Origin: Ramlibacter pallidus
Lineage (GTDB): Bacteria > Pseudomonadota > Gammaproteobacteria > Burkholderiales > Burkholderiaceae_C
DNA: 64,000 nt
Direction of reading: 5' to 3'
NCBI RefSeq assembly: GCF_015070875.1
Contig: NZ_JADDIV010000001.1
Location: 589,144 to 653,143, forward strand
Below the pieces are notes generated by a model. That model ran no database searches, was not told the origin of the DNA, and worked only from the letters and a program-made list of their open reading frames with translations. A program made the position numbers and the translations under genes. This document shows, one piece after another, positions 33,821 to 45,573 of the stretch; positions within the stretch are counted from its first letter, which is position 1; the number at the start of each line of letters is the position of its first letter.

Positions 33821-35569
33821 ATGATGCGATTCCGTCAGTCGGCGCTCACCGCGCTCCTTGCCTGGTGCGCGGCCAGCACCCCCCTGTTCGCGCAGCCCGC
33901 CGGCTCCGCCACGCCCGCGAGCACCGTGCAGGAAAACGCCAGCAGCGGGCTGGACGCGGCGCTGTTCTACCAGCTGCTGCTCGGCGAACTGACGGTACGC
34001 GGCGAGGAGCCGGGCGCCGGCTTCGCGCTGATCCTCGATGCCGCCCGCAAGACGAACGACCCCGCGCTGTACCAGCGTGCCGTGGAGATGGCCTTCCAGG
34101 CCCGCTCCGGCGAAGGCGCGCTGACCGCCGCCCGCGCATGGAAGCAGGCCCAGCCGCAATCGCGCGAGGCGAACCGCTACGTGCTGCAGATCCTGGTGGC
34201 CCTGAACCGGCTGCCCGAAAGCCTGGAGCCGCTGCGCGCCGAGATCGCCCTGTCGCCGGCCACCGACCGGCCGGCCATCATCACCTCGCTGGCGCGGACC
34301 TACGGGCGCGCCGCCGACAAGAAGCAGGCTGCCGCCATCGTCGAACAGGGCCTGGCCGACTGGCTGAACAAGCCGGAGACCGGCGCCGCGGCATGGGCGG
34401 CCGTGGGCCGGCTGCGCCTGGGCGCCGCGGACACCGCGGGCGCGCTGGAGGCCGCGCGCCGGGGCCAGGCGCTGGACGTGAAGTCCGAAGGACCGGCCCT
34501 GCTGGCCCTCGAGATGATGGAGCCGAAGCAGCCGCAGGCCGAAGCGCTGGTGCGCAAGTACATGGAAGGCACGCCGCTGCCCGAAATGCGCATGGCGTAC
34601 GCACGGGCGCTGCTGGATGCGAACCGGCAGGCCGAAGCGCTGGCGCAGCTGCAGGTGATCACCCGCGAGCGGCCGGACTTTCCCGAAGGCTGGCTGGCGC
34701 AGGGCACGCTGCTGGTACAGGACAACCAGCTCGCGCCGGCCGAAGCGGCGCTGAAGAAATACCTGGAGCTGTCGCAGGCCCAGTCCGGCGAGGAACGCAG
34801 CCGCGGGCAGGCGCAAGCCTTCCTGTCGCTTGCCCAGATCGCCGAGAAGCGCCGTGACTTCGCGCAGGCCGGCGCGTGGCTGGACCGCATCGAGAATTCG
34901 CAGGACCTCGTGCAGGCGCAGAACCGGCGCGCCTCCATCCTGGCCCGCCAGGGCCGCATGGACGAGGCCCGCAACCTGATCCGCGCCCTGCCGGAACGCA
35001 CGCCCGCCGACGCGCGCATGAAGGTGATGGCCGAAGTGCAGCTGCTGCGCGACAACAAGCAGTACAAGCCGGCTTTCGACCTGCTCGCCCAGGCGCTGGC
35101 GAAGGACCCGTCGGATGCGGATCTCGCCTATGACCAGGCCATGATGGCCGAGAAGCTGGGCGACTTCGCGGGCATGGAAAGGCTGCTGCGCGAGATCATC
35201 GCGAAGAAGCCGGACTACCACCACGCGTACAACGCGCTGGGCTTCTCCCTGGCCGAACGCAACCAGCGCCTGCCGGAAGCCAAGCAGCTGATCCAGAAGG
35301 CGCTGGAGTACGCGCCCGGCGATCCCTTCATCACCGACAGCCTGGGCTGGGTCGAGTTCCGCATGGGCAACCGCGTCGAGGCGCTGCGCATCCTGCAGGG
35401 CGCCTACAAGGACAAGCCGGATCCCGAGATCGCCGCGCACCTGGGCGAGGTGCTGTGGAGCCTGGGCCAGCGCGAGCAGGCCCAGTCGATCTGGCGCGAG
35501 GGCTTGTTGCTGAATGCGGAGAACGAAACGCTGCAGGAAACCTTGAAGCGGCTGAGGGTGCGTCCGTGA
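33821..35569 (+). CDS. Exported tetratricopeptide repeat protein
   Basis: A 582-aa protein with a signal peptide (about 1-24, cleavage after LFA) and then TPR-like helical repeats through most of its length (for example AEALAQLQVITRERPDFPEG, AEAALKKYLELSQ and PSDADLAYDQAMMAEKLGDF). It resembles the PEP-CTERM-free TPR proteins that lie beside lolB in betaproteobacteria. A scaffold role in the periplasm is likely. Two Met codons are adjacent (33821 and 33824). Its stop overlaps the lolB start (TGATG), so lolB depends on its translation. Confidence 0.88.
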   Translation: MMRFRQSALTALLAWCAASTPLFAQPAGSATPASTVQENASSGLDAALFYQLLLGELTVRGEEPGAGFALILDAARKTNDPALYQRAVEMAFQARSGEGALTAARAWKQAQPQSREANRYVLQILVALNRLPESLEPLRAEIALSPATDRPAIITSLARTYGRAADKKQAAAIVEQGLADWLNKPETGAAAWAAVGRLRLGAADTAGALEAARRGQALDVKSEGPALLALEMMEPKQPQAEALVRKYMEGTPLPEMRMAYARALLDANRQAEALAQLQVITRERPDFPEGWLAQGTLLVQDNQLAPAEAALKKYLELSQAQSGEERSRGQAQAFLSLAQIAEKRRDFAQAGAWLDRIENSQDLVQAQNRRASILARQGRMDEARNLIRALPERTPADARMKVMAEVQLLRDNKQYKPAFDLLAQALAKDPSDADLAYDQAMMAEKLGDFAGMERLLREIIAKKPDYHHAYNALGFSLAERNQRLPEAKQLIQKALEYAPGDPFITDSLGWVEFRMGNRVEALRILQGAYKDKPDPEIAAHLGEVLWSLGQREQAQSIWREGLLLNAENETLQETLKRLRVRP

Positions 35570-36057
35570 TGCGCCTGCGCCACGCGGCCTGGGCGCTGCT
35601 GTGCGCCCTTTTCCTCGCCGGCTGCGCCACCCCGCAACGCACGCCCGCGGCCCCCGGCGTCCAGGCGTGGGCCGGCCGGCTCGCGCTGACGGTCGAAGGC
35701 CAGGCGAGCCAGTCCTTTTCCGCCGGCTTCGAGCTCAAAGGCGCGCCCGAGACGGGCGAGCTCACCCTGTTCAACCCGCTCGGTGGCACGCTGGCCGCGC
35801 TGTCCTGGTCGCCCGGCACGGCGACGCTGCGCCAGTCCAACGGCAGCACGCGGCAGTTCCCCTCGCTGGAAGCGCTGGCGCAGGAAGCCACCGGCGCGCC
35901 GCTGCCGATCGCCGCGCTCTTCGACTGGCTGGCGGGCCGGCCCACGCCCGTGGCCGGCTGGCAGGCCGACGTGACGCAGGTCGCCGAAGGCCGCTTGCGC
36001 GCGCAGCGCAGCGAACCGCCGCCGGCCGCCGACCTGCGGGTGGTCTTCGAACGTTGA
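35569..36057 (+). CDS. lolB: Outer membrane lipoprotein LolB
   Basis: A 162-aa lipoprotein with lipobox LAGC (Cys19), then the LolB fold: WAGRLALTVEGQASQSFSAGFELKG, LTLFNPLGGTLAALSW, LPIAALFDWLAGRP and LRVVF. LolB receives lipoproteins from LolA and inserts them in the outer membrane. It is shorter than E. coli LolB (207 aa) but normal for Burkholderiales. It lies between the TPR gene and ispE, its conserved place. Confidence 0.92.
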   Translation: MRLRHAAWALLCALFLAGCATPQRTPAAPGVQAWAGRLALTVEGQASQSFSAGFELKGAPETGELTLFNPLGGTLAALSWSPGTATLRQSNGSTRQFPSLEALAQEATGAPLPIAALFDWLAGRPTPVAGWQADVTQVAEGRLRAQRSEPPPAADLRVVFER

Positions 36058-36064
36058 GGCCGCG

Positions 36065-36922
36065 GTGCGCGCACTGCACGACGTCCCCGCCCCGGCCAAG
36101 CTGAACCTCTTCCTGCACGTCACGGGCCGCAGGCCCGACGGGTACCACCTGCTGCAGTCCGCCTTCATGCTGCTGGACTGGCACGACACCCTGCATTTCG
36201 AACTGCGCCCGGGCGGCCAGCTGAGCCGCGAAGACCTGGCGGCGCCGCTGCCGGCCGACGACCTGGTGTTGCGCGCCGCACGCGCGCTCCAGCAGGCCAC
36301 CGGCACGTCGCACGGTGCGCACGTCGCCATCGAGAAGCGGCTGCCGGCCGAAGCCGGGCTGGGCGGCGGCTCCTCCGACGCGGCGAGCTGCCTGCTGGCG
36401 CTCAACCGGCTCTGGCAGACCGGGCTGCCGCTGCCCGCCCTGGAAAAGATCGGCCTGGCGCTGGGTGCCGACGTGCCCTTCTTCCTGCGCGGCCGCAACG
36501 CCTGGGTGGAAGGCATCGGCGAGCGGATCACGCCGCTGGCGCTGCCGAGCGCGCGTTTCGTGGTGGCGAAGCCACCGCGCGGCCTGGCGACCAGGGACAT
36601 CTTCAACGACCCCGTGCTGAAACGGGACACGGGCAGTGCTACAATCTCGGGCTTTGCTGCAAACCCCTACGGTTTTGGTCACAACGACCTGGAACCGGTG
36701 GCCAGGCGGATCTGTCCCGATGTGGAACAGGCCCTGCAATGGCTGGGTTCGCAGGGCTTGCGAGGCCGGATGACCGGCTCGGGCAGCGCGGTCTTCGCGC
36801 TGTTGCCGCCGGGTCACCGCCCGGTGCAGGCCCCGGCGGGCTGGGTGGTCAAGGAATGTGGCAATTTGGAGGTTCATCCCCTGGTGGGATGGGCACCCAG
36901 CGACGATTCGGTTCGGGGCTGA
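36065..36922 (+). CDS. ispE: 4-diphosphocytidyl-2-C-methyl-D-erythritol kinase
   Basis: A 285-aa GHMP kinase of the MEP isoprenoid pathway. It has an N-terminal PAPAKLNLFLHVTGRRPDGYHLL with the catalytic Lys region, the ATP loop PAEAGLGGGSSDAAS (about 99-113), LGADVPFFL and MTGSGSAVFAL. The start is GTG 36065, 7 bp after lolB. Codons 192-206 (36638-36682) are unusually AT-rich for this genome and contain a promoter-like TGCTACAAT. Confidence 0.97.
   Translation: MRALHDVPAPAKLNLFLHVTGRRPDGYHLLQSAFMLLDWHDTLHFELRPGGQLSREDLAAPLPADDLVLRAARALQQATGTSHGAHVAIEKRLPAEAGLGGGSSDAASCLLALNRLWQTGLPLPALEKIGLALGADVPFFLRGRNAWVEGIGERITPLALPSARFVVAKPPRGLATRDIFNDPVLKRDTGSATISGFAANPYGFGHNDLEPVARRICPDVEQALQWLGSQGLRGRMTGSGSAVFALLPPGHRPVQAPAGWVVKECGNLEVHPLVGWAPSDDSVRG
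36617..36645 (+). promoter_or_regulatory. Putative promoter inside ispE for tRNA-Gln/prs
   Basis: Extended -10 TGC-TACAAT (36637-36645), with CTGAAA 17 bp upstream (36617-36622) as a weak -35. The flanking ispE codons are atypically AT-rich (ACA, GCT, TTT, GCA), suggesting selection on the DNA rather than the protein. No other promoter is visible in the short gap before tRNA-Gln. Confidence 0.5.
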
Positions 36923-36945
36923 TTTTTTCGGCCACGGACCCGTGT

Positions 36946-37022
36946 AGGGGAGTCGCCAAGTTGGTTAAGGCACCGGATTTTGATTCCGGCATGCGAGGGT
37001 TCGAGTCCTTCCTCCCCTGCCA
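36946..37022 (+). tRNA. tRNA-Gln (TTG)
   Basis: A full cloverleaf with acceptor AGGGGAG/CTCCCCT, anticodon stem CCGGA/TCCGG around TTTTGAT (anticodon TTG), T-arm GAGGG-TTCGAGT-CCTTC and encoded CCA at 37020-37022. It lies between ispE and prs, the conserved betaproteobacterial position. There is no promoter in the 23-bp gap to ispE, so it is made from a transcript that starts in or before ispE. Confidence 0.97.
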
Positions 37023-37059
37023 AACCGTTTAGTTGGGTCACAAGGCCGAAGCGTTCCTC

Positions 37060-38040
37060 ATGCAGGTATCTCCTCCCACTCCCGATTTCATGGTGTTCAC
37101 CGGCAATGCCAACCCGGCATTGGCGGAAGAGATCGCCGGCCACCTGGGCATCTCGCTCGGGGCCGCCTCGGTCAGCCGCTTCTCCGACGGCGAGGTGACC
37201 GTGGAGATCAACACCAACGTGCGGGCCCGGGACGTCTTCGTGGTGCAGTCCACCTGCGCCCCGACCAACGAGAACCTGATGGAGCTGCTGATCATGGTCG
37301 ACGCGCTCAAGCGCGCCTCGGCCGAACGCATCAGCGCCGTGATCCCGTACTTCGGCTACGCCCGCCAGGACCGCCGCCCGCGTTCGAGCCGCGTGCCGAT
37401 CTCGGCCAAGGTGGTGGCCAACCTGCTGGAAACGGTGGGCGTGGCGCGCGTGCTGACGATGGACCTGCACGCCGACCAGATCCAGGGCTTCTTCGACATC
37501 CCGGTGGACAACATCTACGCGTCCCCGGTGCTGCTGGGCGACCTGCGGCAGAAGAACTACGACGACCTGATCGTCGTGTCGCCGGACGTCGGCGGCGTGG
37601 TGCGCGCCCGCGCGCTGGCCAAGCAGCTGAACACCGACCTCGCCATCATCGACAAGCGCCGCCCGAAGGCGAACGTCTCGGAAGTGATGCACGTCATCGG
37701 CGAGATCGAAGGCCGCAACTGCGTGATCATGGACGACATGATCGACACCGCCGGCACGCTGGTGAAGGCGGCCGAGGTGCTGAAGGAACGCGGCGCCAAG
37801 AACGTCTACGCGTACTGCACGCACCCGATCTTCTCGGGCCCCGCCATCGAACGCATCGCCAAGGGCGACGCGCTCGACGAGGTGGTGGTCACGAACACGA
37901 TCCCCCTGTCGGACAACGCGCGCGGTTGCGCCAAGATCCGCCAGCTCACGGTCGCGCCGCTGGTCGCAGAGACGATCCAGCGCATCGCCAAGGGCGAGTC
38001 CGTGATGTCCCTCTTCTCGGACCAGGTCAACCTGTTCTGA
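37060..38040 (+). CDS. prs: Ribose-phosphate pyrophosphokinase
   Basis: A 326-aa PRPP synthase (ribose-5-phosphate + ATP to PRPP + AMP), feeding nucleotide, His and Trp synthesis. [44 protein letters not shown], the flexible-loop [11 protein letters not shown] and the PRPP-binding [14 protein letters not shown] are all present. ATG 37060 is chosen over TTG 37033, which would place the start 10 bp after the tRNA and add a non-family leader. The upstream tRNA-Gln implies processing of a joint transcript. Confidence 0.97.
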   Translation: MQVSPPTPDFMVFTGNANPALAEEIAGHLGISLGAASVSRFSDGEVTVEINTNVRARDVFVVQSTCAPTNENLMELLIMVDALKRASAERISAVIPYFGYARQDRRPRSSRVPISAKVVANLLETVGVARVLTMDLHADQIQGFFDIPVDNIYASPVLLGDLRQKNYDDLIVVSPDVGGVVRARALAKQLNTDLAIIDKRRPKANVSEVMHVIGEIEGRNCVIMDDMIDTAGTLVKAAEVLKERGAKNVYAYCTHPIFSGPAIERIAKGDALDEVVVTNTIPLSDNARGCAKIRQLTVAPLVAETIQRIAKGESVMSLFSDQVNLF

Positions 38041-38047
38041 GTTCGCC

Positions 38048-38069
38048 GCCCCTTCGCGGGGGCATTTTT
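38048..38069 (+). terminator. Weak terminator/attenuator between prs and rplY
   Basis: A 5-bp stem GCCCC/GGGGC with loop TTCGCG, followed by ATTTTTG. The short stem suggests partial termination, which would let some transcription reach rplY. Confidence 0.4.
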
Positions 38070-38117
38070 GAAACGGGATCGCACTGGTCGCGGTCGGTCC
38101 CTGATTTGGAGCCAGTC

Positions 38118-38819
38118 ATGAAATTCACCGCTTTCGAGCGCAAAACGGAAGGTACGGGTGCGAGCCGCCGTCTCCGCAACATCGGCAAGACCCCGGGCAT
38201 CGTCTACGGCGGCGAAGGCCAGCCGCAGCTGATCGAGCTGGACCACAACGCGCTGTGGCACGCCCTGAAGAAGGAAGCCTTCCACTCCTCCATCCTCGAA
38301 ATGGAACTGGGCGGCGCCACCAGCAAGGTGCTGCTGCGCGACGTGCAGTACCACCCGTTCCGCCAGCAGGTGCAGCACGTGGACTTCCAGCGCGTGGACG
38401 CCAACACCCGCATGCACATGAAGGTGCCGCTGCACTTCAAGGGCGCCGAGGAATCGCAGGCCGTCAAGATCGACAACTGCATGGTCAACCCGGTGGTCAA
38501 CGAGCTGGACGTCTCCTGCCTGCCCTCCGACCTGCCCGAGTTCATCGAAGTCGACCTGTCCGGCCTGAAGAAGGGCATGTCCCTGCACCTCGCCGACATC
38601 AAGCTGCCCAAGGGCGTGAAGGCCGTGACGCACGGCAAGCCGAACCCGGTGATCGTGTCGGTGGTGGTCAACAACGTGGCTGAAGAGCCCGCTGCCGACG
38701 CCGCCGCCGAAGGCGCCGCTCCCGCGGCCGACGCCAAGGCCGCACCGGCCAAGGGCGGCAAGGACGCCAAGCCGGCCGCCAAGGCCCCGGCGGCCAAGGC
38801 GCCCGCCGCCAAGAAGTAA
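38118..38819 (+). CDS. rplY: 50S ribosomal protein L25/general stress protein Ctc
   Basis: A 233-aa CTC-type L25. The N-terminal 5S rRNA-binding domain ([32 protein letters not shown]) is followed by the TL5 C-terminal beta domain ([38 protein letters not shown]). The last 40 residues are an Ala/Lys/Pro-rich tail typical of Burkholderiales. It binds 5S rRNA in the large subunit. A strong terminator follows at 38896-38921. Confidence 0.97.
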   Translation: MKFTAFERKTEGTGASRRLRNIGKTPGIVYGGEGQPQLIELDHNALWHALKKEAFHSSILEMELGGATSKVLLRDVQYHPFRQQVQHVDFQRVDANTRMHMKVPLHFKGAEESQAVKIDNCMVNPVVNELDVSCLPSDLPEFIEVDLSGLKKGMSLHLADIKLPKGVKAVTHGKPNPVIVSVVVNNVAEEPAADAAAEGAAPAADAKAAPAKGGKDAKPAAKAPAAKAPAAKK

Positions 38820-38826
38820 GGATCCC

Positions 38827-38886
38827 GTCGTTCCCGCGCAGGCGGGAATCCAGGTCGCCCTGGGTCCCCGCCTGCGCGGGGATGAC
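38827..38886. repeat. Dispersed palindromic repeats, inverted pair (copy 2)
   Basis: Two palindromic units in opposite orientation (TTCCCGCGCAGGCGGGAATCCAGG and CCTGGGTCCCCGCCTGCGCG continued to GATGAC) fill the gap between the rplY stop and its terminator. Such head-to-head pairs are typical of REP/BIME elements. Confidence 0.7.
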
Positions 38887-38895
38887 GAGAACACC

Positions 38896-38921
38896 AAAGC
38901 CCGCGCATGCGGGCTTTTTTT
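38896..38921 (+). terminator. Rho-independent terminator of rplY
   Basis: Stem AGCCCGC-GCAT-GCGGGCT followed by seven T residues. This is strong by the usual criteria. Confidence 0.85.
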
Positions 38922-38982
38922 CGTCCCGGCGTGGTGACAATAGTCGTGTCGCGCCACCGCGCTTTCCATCTACCTTCCGATC

Positions 38983-39591
38983 ATGATCAAGCTGTTCGTC
39001 GGCCTGGGCAATCCGGGCACCGAGTACGAAGGCACGCGCCACAACGCCGGCTTCTGGTGGGTGGACGAACTCGCGCGCGAATTCAAGGTGAACCTGGTCC
39101 ACGACCGCGGCTACCACGGCCTGGTGGCACGGGCGAACGTGCACGGGCAGACGGTCTGGCTGCTGGAGCCCCAGACCTTCATGAACCTGTCCGGCAAGTC
39201 GGTCGCCGCCCTGGCCCGCTTCTACAAGATCCAGCCGGACGAGATCCTCGTGGTGCACGACGAACTCGACGTCGTGCCCGGGCAGGCCAAGCTCAAGTTC
39301 GGCGGCAGCCACGCCGGCCACAACGGCCTGCGCGACATCCACGGGCAACTGGGCACCGGCGACTACTGGCGGCTGCGCATCGGCATCGGCCACCCGGGCG
39401 TGAAGTCCGAAGTGGTGAACTGGGTGCTGAAGAAGCCCGCGCCCGAGCAGCGCACCGCCATTGAGGACTGCATCTCGCGCACGCTCAAGGCCGTGCCGGC
39501 GCTGCTGGCCGGCGAGATGGAAAAGGCCACGCTGATCGTCCACACCCACTCGGCCCCGCGGCCCAAGCCGCCGCGGCCCGAGGGGACCTAG
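38983..39591 (+). CDS. pth: Peptidyl-tRNA hydrolase
   Basis: A 202-aa Pth. It has N-terminal [20 protein letters not shown] with catalytic His20, [16 protein letters not shown] with the helper Asp, and [13 protein letters not shown] and [10 protein letters not shown]. It releases tRNA from peptidyl-tRNA lost from ribosomes. GACAAT at 38936-38941 is a possible -10 after the rplY terminator, so it can be transcribed separately. Length and motifs are normal. Confidence 0.97.
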   Translation: MIKLFVGLGNPGTEYEGTRHNAGFWWVDELAREFKVNLVHDRGYHGLVARANVHGQTVWLLEPQTFMNLSGKSVAALARFYKIQPDEILVVHDELDVVPGQAKLKFGGSHAGHNGLRDIHGQLGTGDYWRLRIGIGHPGVKSEVVNWVLKKPAPEQRTAIEDCISRTLKAVPALLAGEMEKATLIVHTHSAPRPKPPRPEGT

Positions 39592-39620
39592 CTTCCACCC
39601 ACCGCGAAGGAGCCCAGACC

Positions 39621-40007
39621 GTGCACCACTCCCGACCCCTCCTCATGGGCTCCGCCCTGCTCCTGGCCGCGCACGCGGCCGGTGCGCAGACGATCTACCG
39701 CTGCGGCAACAGCTACGGCACGCAGCCCTGCGCCGGCGGCACCATCGTGGAAGGGCAGCCGAACGCGAGCCCCGAGGAGGCCGCCCGGGCGCGGCGCGGC
39801 GCCGAAGCGGACGCGAAACGCGCCGACGAACTGCAGAAGGCGCGGCTGGCGCAGGAGCAGGCGGCGCCCAAGGCGGTGGTGATGGGGCCGGCGCAGAAGC
39901 CGTCGGAGGTGAAGCCGCCGAAGAAGGCCGGGAAGGACGGCAAGCCGGGCAAGCCGCCCGGCGACTTCACGGCGATGGGGCCGAAGCCGGCAAAGCCGGC
40001 CAAGTAA
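39621..40007 (+). CDS. Exported DUF4124-like protein
   Basis: A 128-aa secreted protein with signal peptide (about 1-22, cleavage after AGA), then QTIYRCGNSYGTQPCAGG, the start of a DUF4124-like domain with two Cys, and a low-complexity Ala/Arg/Lys tail rich in PAK and GKPGK. The start is GTG 39621 with a GAAGGAG site, while ATG 39645 would cut into the signal. The function is unknown. Confidence 0.7.
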   Translation: MHHSRPLLMGSALLLAAHAAGAQTIYRCGNSYGTQPCAGGTIVEGQPNASPEEAARARRGAEADAKRADELQKARLAQEQAAPKAVVMGPAQKPSEVKPPKKAGKDGKPGKPPGDFTAMGPKPAKPAK

Positions 40008-40008
40008 G

Positions 40009-42196
<2,188 letters not shown>

Positions 42197-43185
42197 ATGC
42201 CGCTCCTCCAAGTCCAGGACCTCTCCGTCGAACTGCAGACGCACCGCGGCCCCGCCTTCGCGGTGCGCGACGTGAGCTTCTCCCTGGAGCGCGGCGAGAC
42301 GCTGGGCGTGATCGGCGAATCCGGCTGCGGCAAGTCGATCACGGCCATGGCGCTGATGGGCCTGCTGCCGGAGAATGCGCGCGTCACGGGCAGCATCCTG
42401 TTCGAAGGCCAGGAACTGGTGGGCCGCGGCGAACGCGAGATGTGCGCGCTGCGCGGCGACCGCATCGGCATGATCTTCCAGGAGCCGATGACGGCGCTCA
42501 ACCCCGTGCACAGCGTGGGCCGACAGGTGGCGGAACCGCTGCGGCTGCACCGCGGCCTGTCCGCCGGCGCCGCGCGCAAGGAAGCCATCGCCCTGCTGGA
42601 CCGCGTCGGCATCCCCGACGCCGCGCGCCGCATCGATGCCTATCCGCACCAGTTCTCGGGCGGCCAGCGCCAGCGCGTGACCATCGCCATGGCGCTCGCC
42701 TGCGGGCCGGACCTGCTGATCGCCGACGAGCCCACCACGGCGCTGGACGTCACCATCCAGCGCCAGATCCTGGACCTGATCCGCGACCTGGTCGCCGAAC
42801 GCGGCATGGGCCTGATGCTGATCTCGCACGACCTCGGCGTGATCGCCCAGAACGTGCAGCGCATGCTGGTGATGTACGGGGGGACCGTGGTGGAGAGCGG
42901 GACGACGCAATCGGTCTTCGCCAACCGCATGCACCCGTACACGCTGGGGCTGTTCGGCGCACGCCCGGGGCTGCGCACCGCCCGCGGGCAACGCCTCGCG
43001 ACCATCCCCGGCACCGTGCCCGAGCTGGTCGACCTGCCGAAAGGCTGCCCCTTCGCGGGGCGCTGCCGCTTCACCATCCCGGAGTGCAACGCACAGGTGC
43101 CGCCGCCCTACGAAGTGGTGCCCGGCCATCACGCGCGCTGCATCCGGCTGGACGTCGTCGCGGCCGAGAAGATGAAGGTGGCTGC

Positions 43186-43189
<4 letters not shown>
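42197..43189 (+). CDS. Dipeptide/oligopeptide-type ABC transporter ATPase (DppD family)
   Basis: A 330-aa ATPase. Walker A GESGCGKS (40-47), Q-loop [11 protein letters not shown], signature [12 protein letters not shown], Walker [13 protein letters not shown] and switch SHDLGV are all intact. The OppD/F C-terminal extension has [14 protein letters not shown] with its conserved Cys cluster. It pairs with the next gene product to power uptake. Confidence 0.95.
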
Positions 43190-44013
<824 letters not shown>

Positions 44014-44073
44014 TCTCGGGATGATGGCCCCGAACCTCTTTCCCTCTCCCTGACTCCCTGGAGCGCCTCCACC

Positions 44074-45567
44074 ATGATCGACCGCCGCAGCGTCCTCACG
44101 CACACCGCTTCCCTGGCCGCCCTGGCCACCCTGCCCGCCGGCGTGCTGGCGCAGAACCGCAAGGACTCCATCGTGATGGCCATGACGCTGGAGCCCACCC
44201 CCGGCCTGGACCCCACCGGCGGCGCCGCGTCCTCGATCGCCGAGATCACGCTGTACAACATCTACGAGACGCTCACCAAGATCAATCCGGACGGCTCGGT
44301 GACGCCGCTGCTGGCCGAGAGCTGGGAGGTCTCGCCCGACCTCACCACCTACACCTTCCGCCTGCGCAAGGGCGTGAAGTTCCACAACGGCGAGCCGCTG
44401 ACCGCGCAGACCGTGAAGTTCGCGTTCGACCGCGCCGGCGCGGAAAAGAGCACGAACAAGGACAAGCGCACCTTCGCCAACCTGGTGACGCAGGCGGTCG
44501 ACGAGCACACCGTCGTGATCCTGACCAAGGAGATCGACCCGGACTTCCCCTTCATGCTGGGACAGGCCACGTCGGTCATCGTCGAGCCCAAGAGCGCCGA
44601 CGGCAACATGACCAAGCCGGTGGGCACCGGCCCCTACACCCTGGAGAACTGGGTGAAGGGCTCGTCCATCACGCTGCGCAAGTGGCCGCAGTACCGCAAC
44701 GCCGCGGCCATCAAGCTCAATCGCGCGACCTTCCGCTTCATCGCCGACCCGGCGGCGCAGGTCGCCGCGCTGCTGGCCGGCGACGTCGATGCCTTCCCGC
44801 GCGTCACGCCGCGCAGCGTCGAACAGTTCAAGGGCAACAACCGCTTCCAGGTCGTGGTGTCCGGCTCGCGCGCCAAGACCATCCTGGCGATCAACAACAA
44901 GAAGAAGCCTTTCGACGACGTGCGCGTGCGCCGCGCGGTGGCCATGTCGATCGACCGCAAGGCCGTGATCCAGGGCGCCGGCGACGGCTACGGCGCGCCG
45001 ATCGGCAGCCACTACCCGCCCAGCGCGCCGGGCTACGTCGACACCACCGGCATCAACCCGTACAACCCCGAGCGCGCCCGCGCCCTGCTGAAGGAAGCCG
45101 GCGTGACCGGTCCGCTGGAAGTGACCATCACCCTGCCGCCGCCGCCGTATGCGCGCCAGGGCGGCGAGGTGATCGCCTCGCAGCTGTCCAAGGTCGGCAT
45201 CACGGCCAAGCTGCAGAACGTCGAGTGGGCCCAGTGGCTCTCCAACGTGTACGGCAACAAGAACTACGACATGACGATCATTTCCCACGTCGAACCCTTC
45301 GACCTGGGCAACTTCGCCAAGCCGGATTACTACTGGAACTACCAGTCGGCCAAGTTCAACGACCTGTACGGCAAGTACAAGACGACGTCCAACGCACAGC
45401 AGCGGGCGAAGATGCTCGGCGACCTGCAGCGGCTGCTGGCCGAGGACAGCGTGCACGCCTTCCTCTACCAGAACCAGTGGGTGACGGTCGCCAACCGCAA
45501 CGTGCGCGGCCTCTGGGCCAACATGCCGATCTTCGTGAACGACCTGTCGTCGATGTCGTGGGCGTGA
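44074..45567 (+). CDS. Dipeptide/oligopeptide-type ABC transporter substrate-binding protein
   Basis: A 497-aa SBP_bac_5 protein. The N-terminus MIDRRSVLTHTASLAALATL has RR-x-x-L, suggesting Tat rather than Sec export, with cleavage near LAQ. The mature protein has the cluster C motifs EITLYNIYETLTKINPDGSV, FRLRKGVKFHNGEPLTAQTV and DPEGLD-like NPYNPERARALLKEAG. Specificity (peptide, glutathione or other amide) cannot be read out. The adjacent amidase suggests an amide-containing substrate. Confidence 0.93.
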   Translation: MIDRRSVLTHTASLAALATLPAGVLAQNRKDSIVMAMTLEPTPGLDPTGGAASSIAEITLYNIYETLTKINPDGSVTPLLAESWEVSPDLTTYTFRLRKGVKFHNGEPLTAQTVKFAFDRAGAEKSTNKDKRTFANLVTQAVDEHTVVILTKEIDPDFPFMLGQATSVIVEPKSADGNMTKPVGTGPYTLENWVKGSSITLRKWPQYRNAAAIKLNRATFRFIADPAAQVAALLAGDVDAFPRVTPRSVEQFKGNNRFQVVVSGSRAKTILAINNKKKPFDDVRVRRAVAMSIDRKAVIQGAGDGYGAPIGSHYPPSAPGYVDTTGINPYNPERARALLKEAGVTGPLEVTITLPPPPYARQGGEVIASQLSKVGITAKLQNVEWAQWLSNVYGNKNYDMTIISHVEPFDLGNFAKPDYYWNYQSAKFNDLYGKYKTTSNAQQRAKMLGDLQRLLAEDSVHAFLYQNQWVTVANRNVRGLWANMPIFVNDLSSMSWA

Positions 45568-45573
45568 GCGGGC

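Noticed and set aside
37033-37059. TTG start for prs at 37033
   Set aside because: It would begin 10 bp after the tRNA-Gln CCA end and adds a non-conserved leader. ATG 37060 fits the family.
38827-38886. Repeated palindromes as a CRISPR array
   Set aside because: The units are inverted, variable and scattered, without regular spacers or cas genes nearby.
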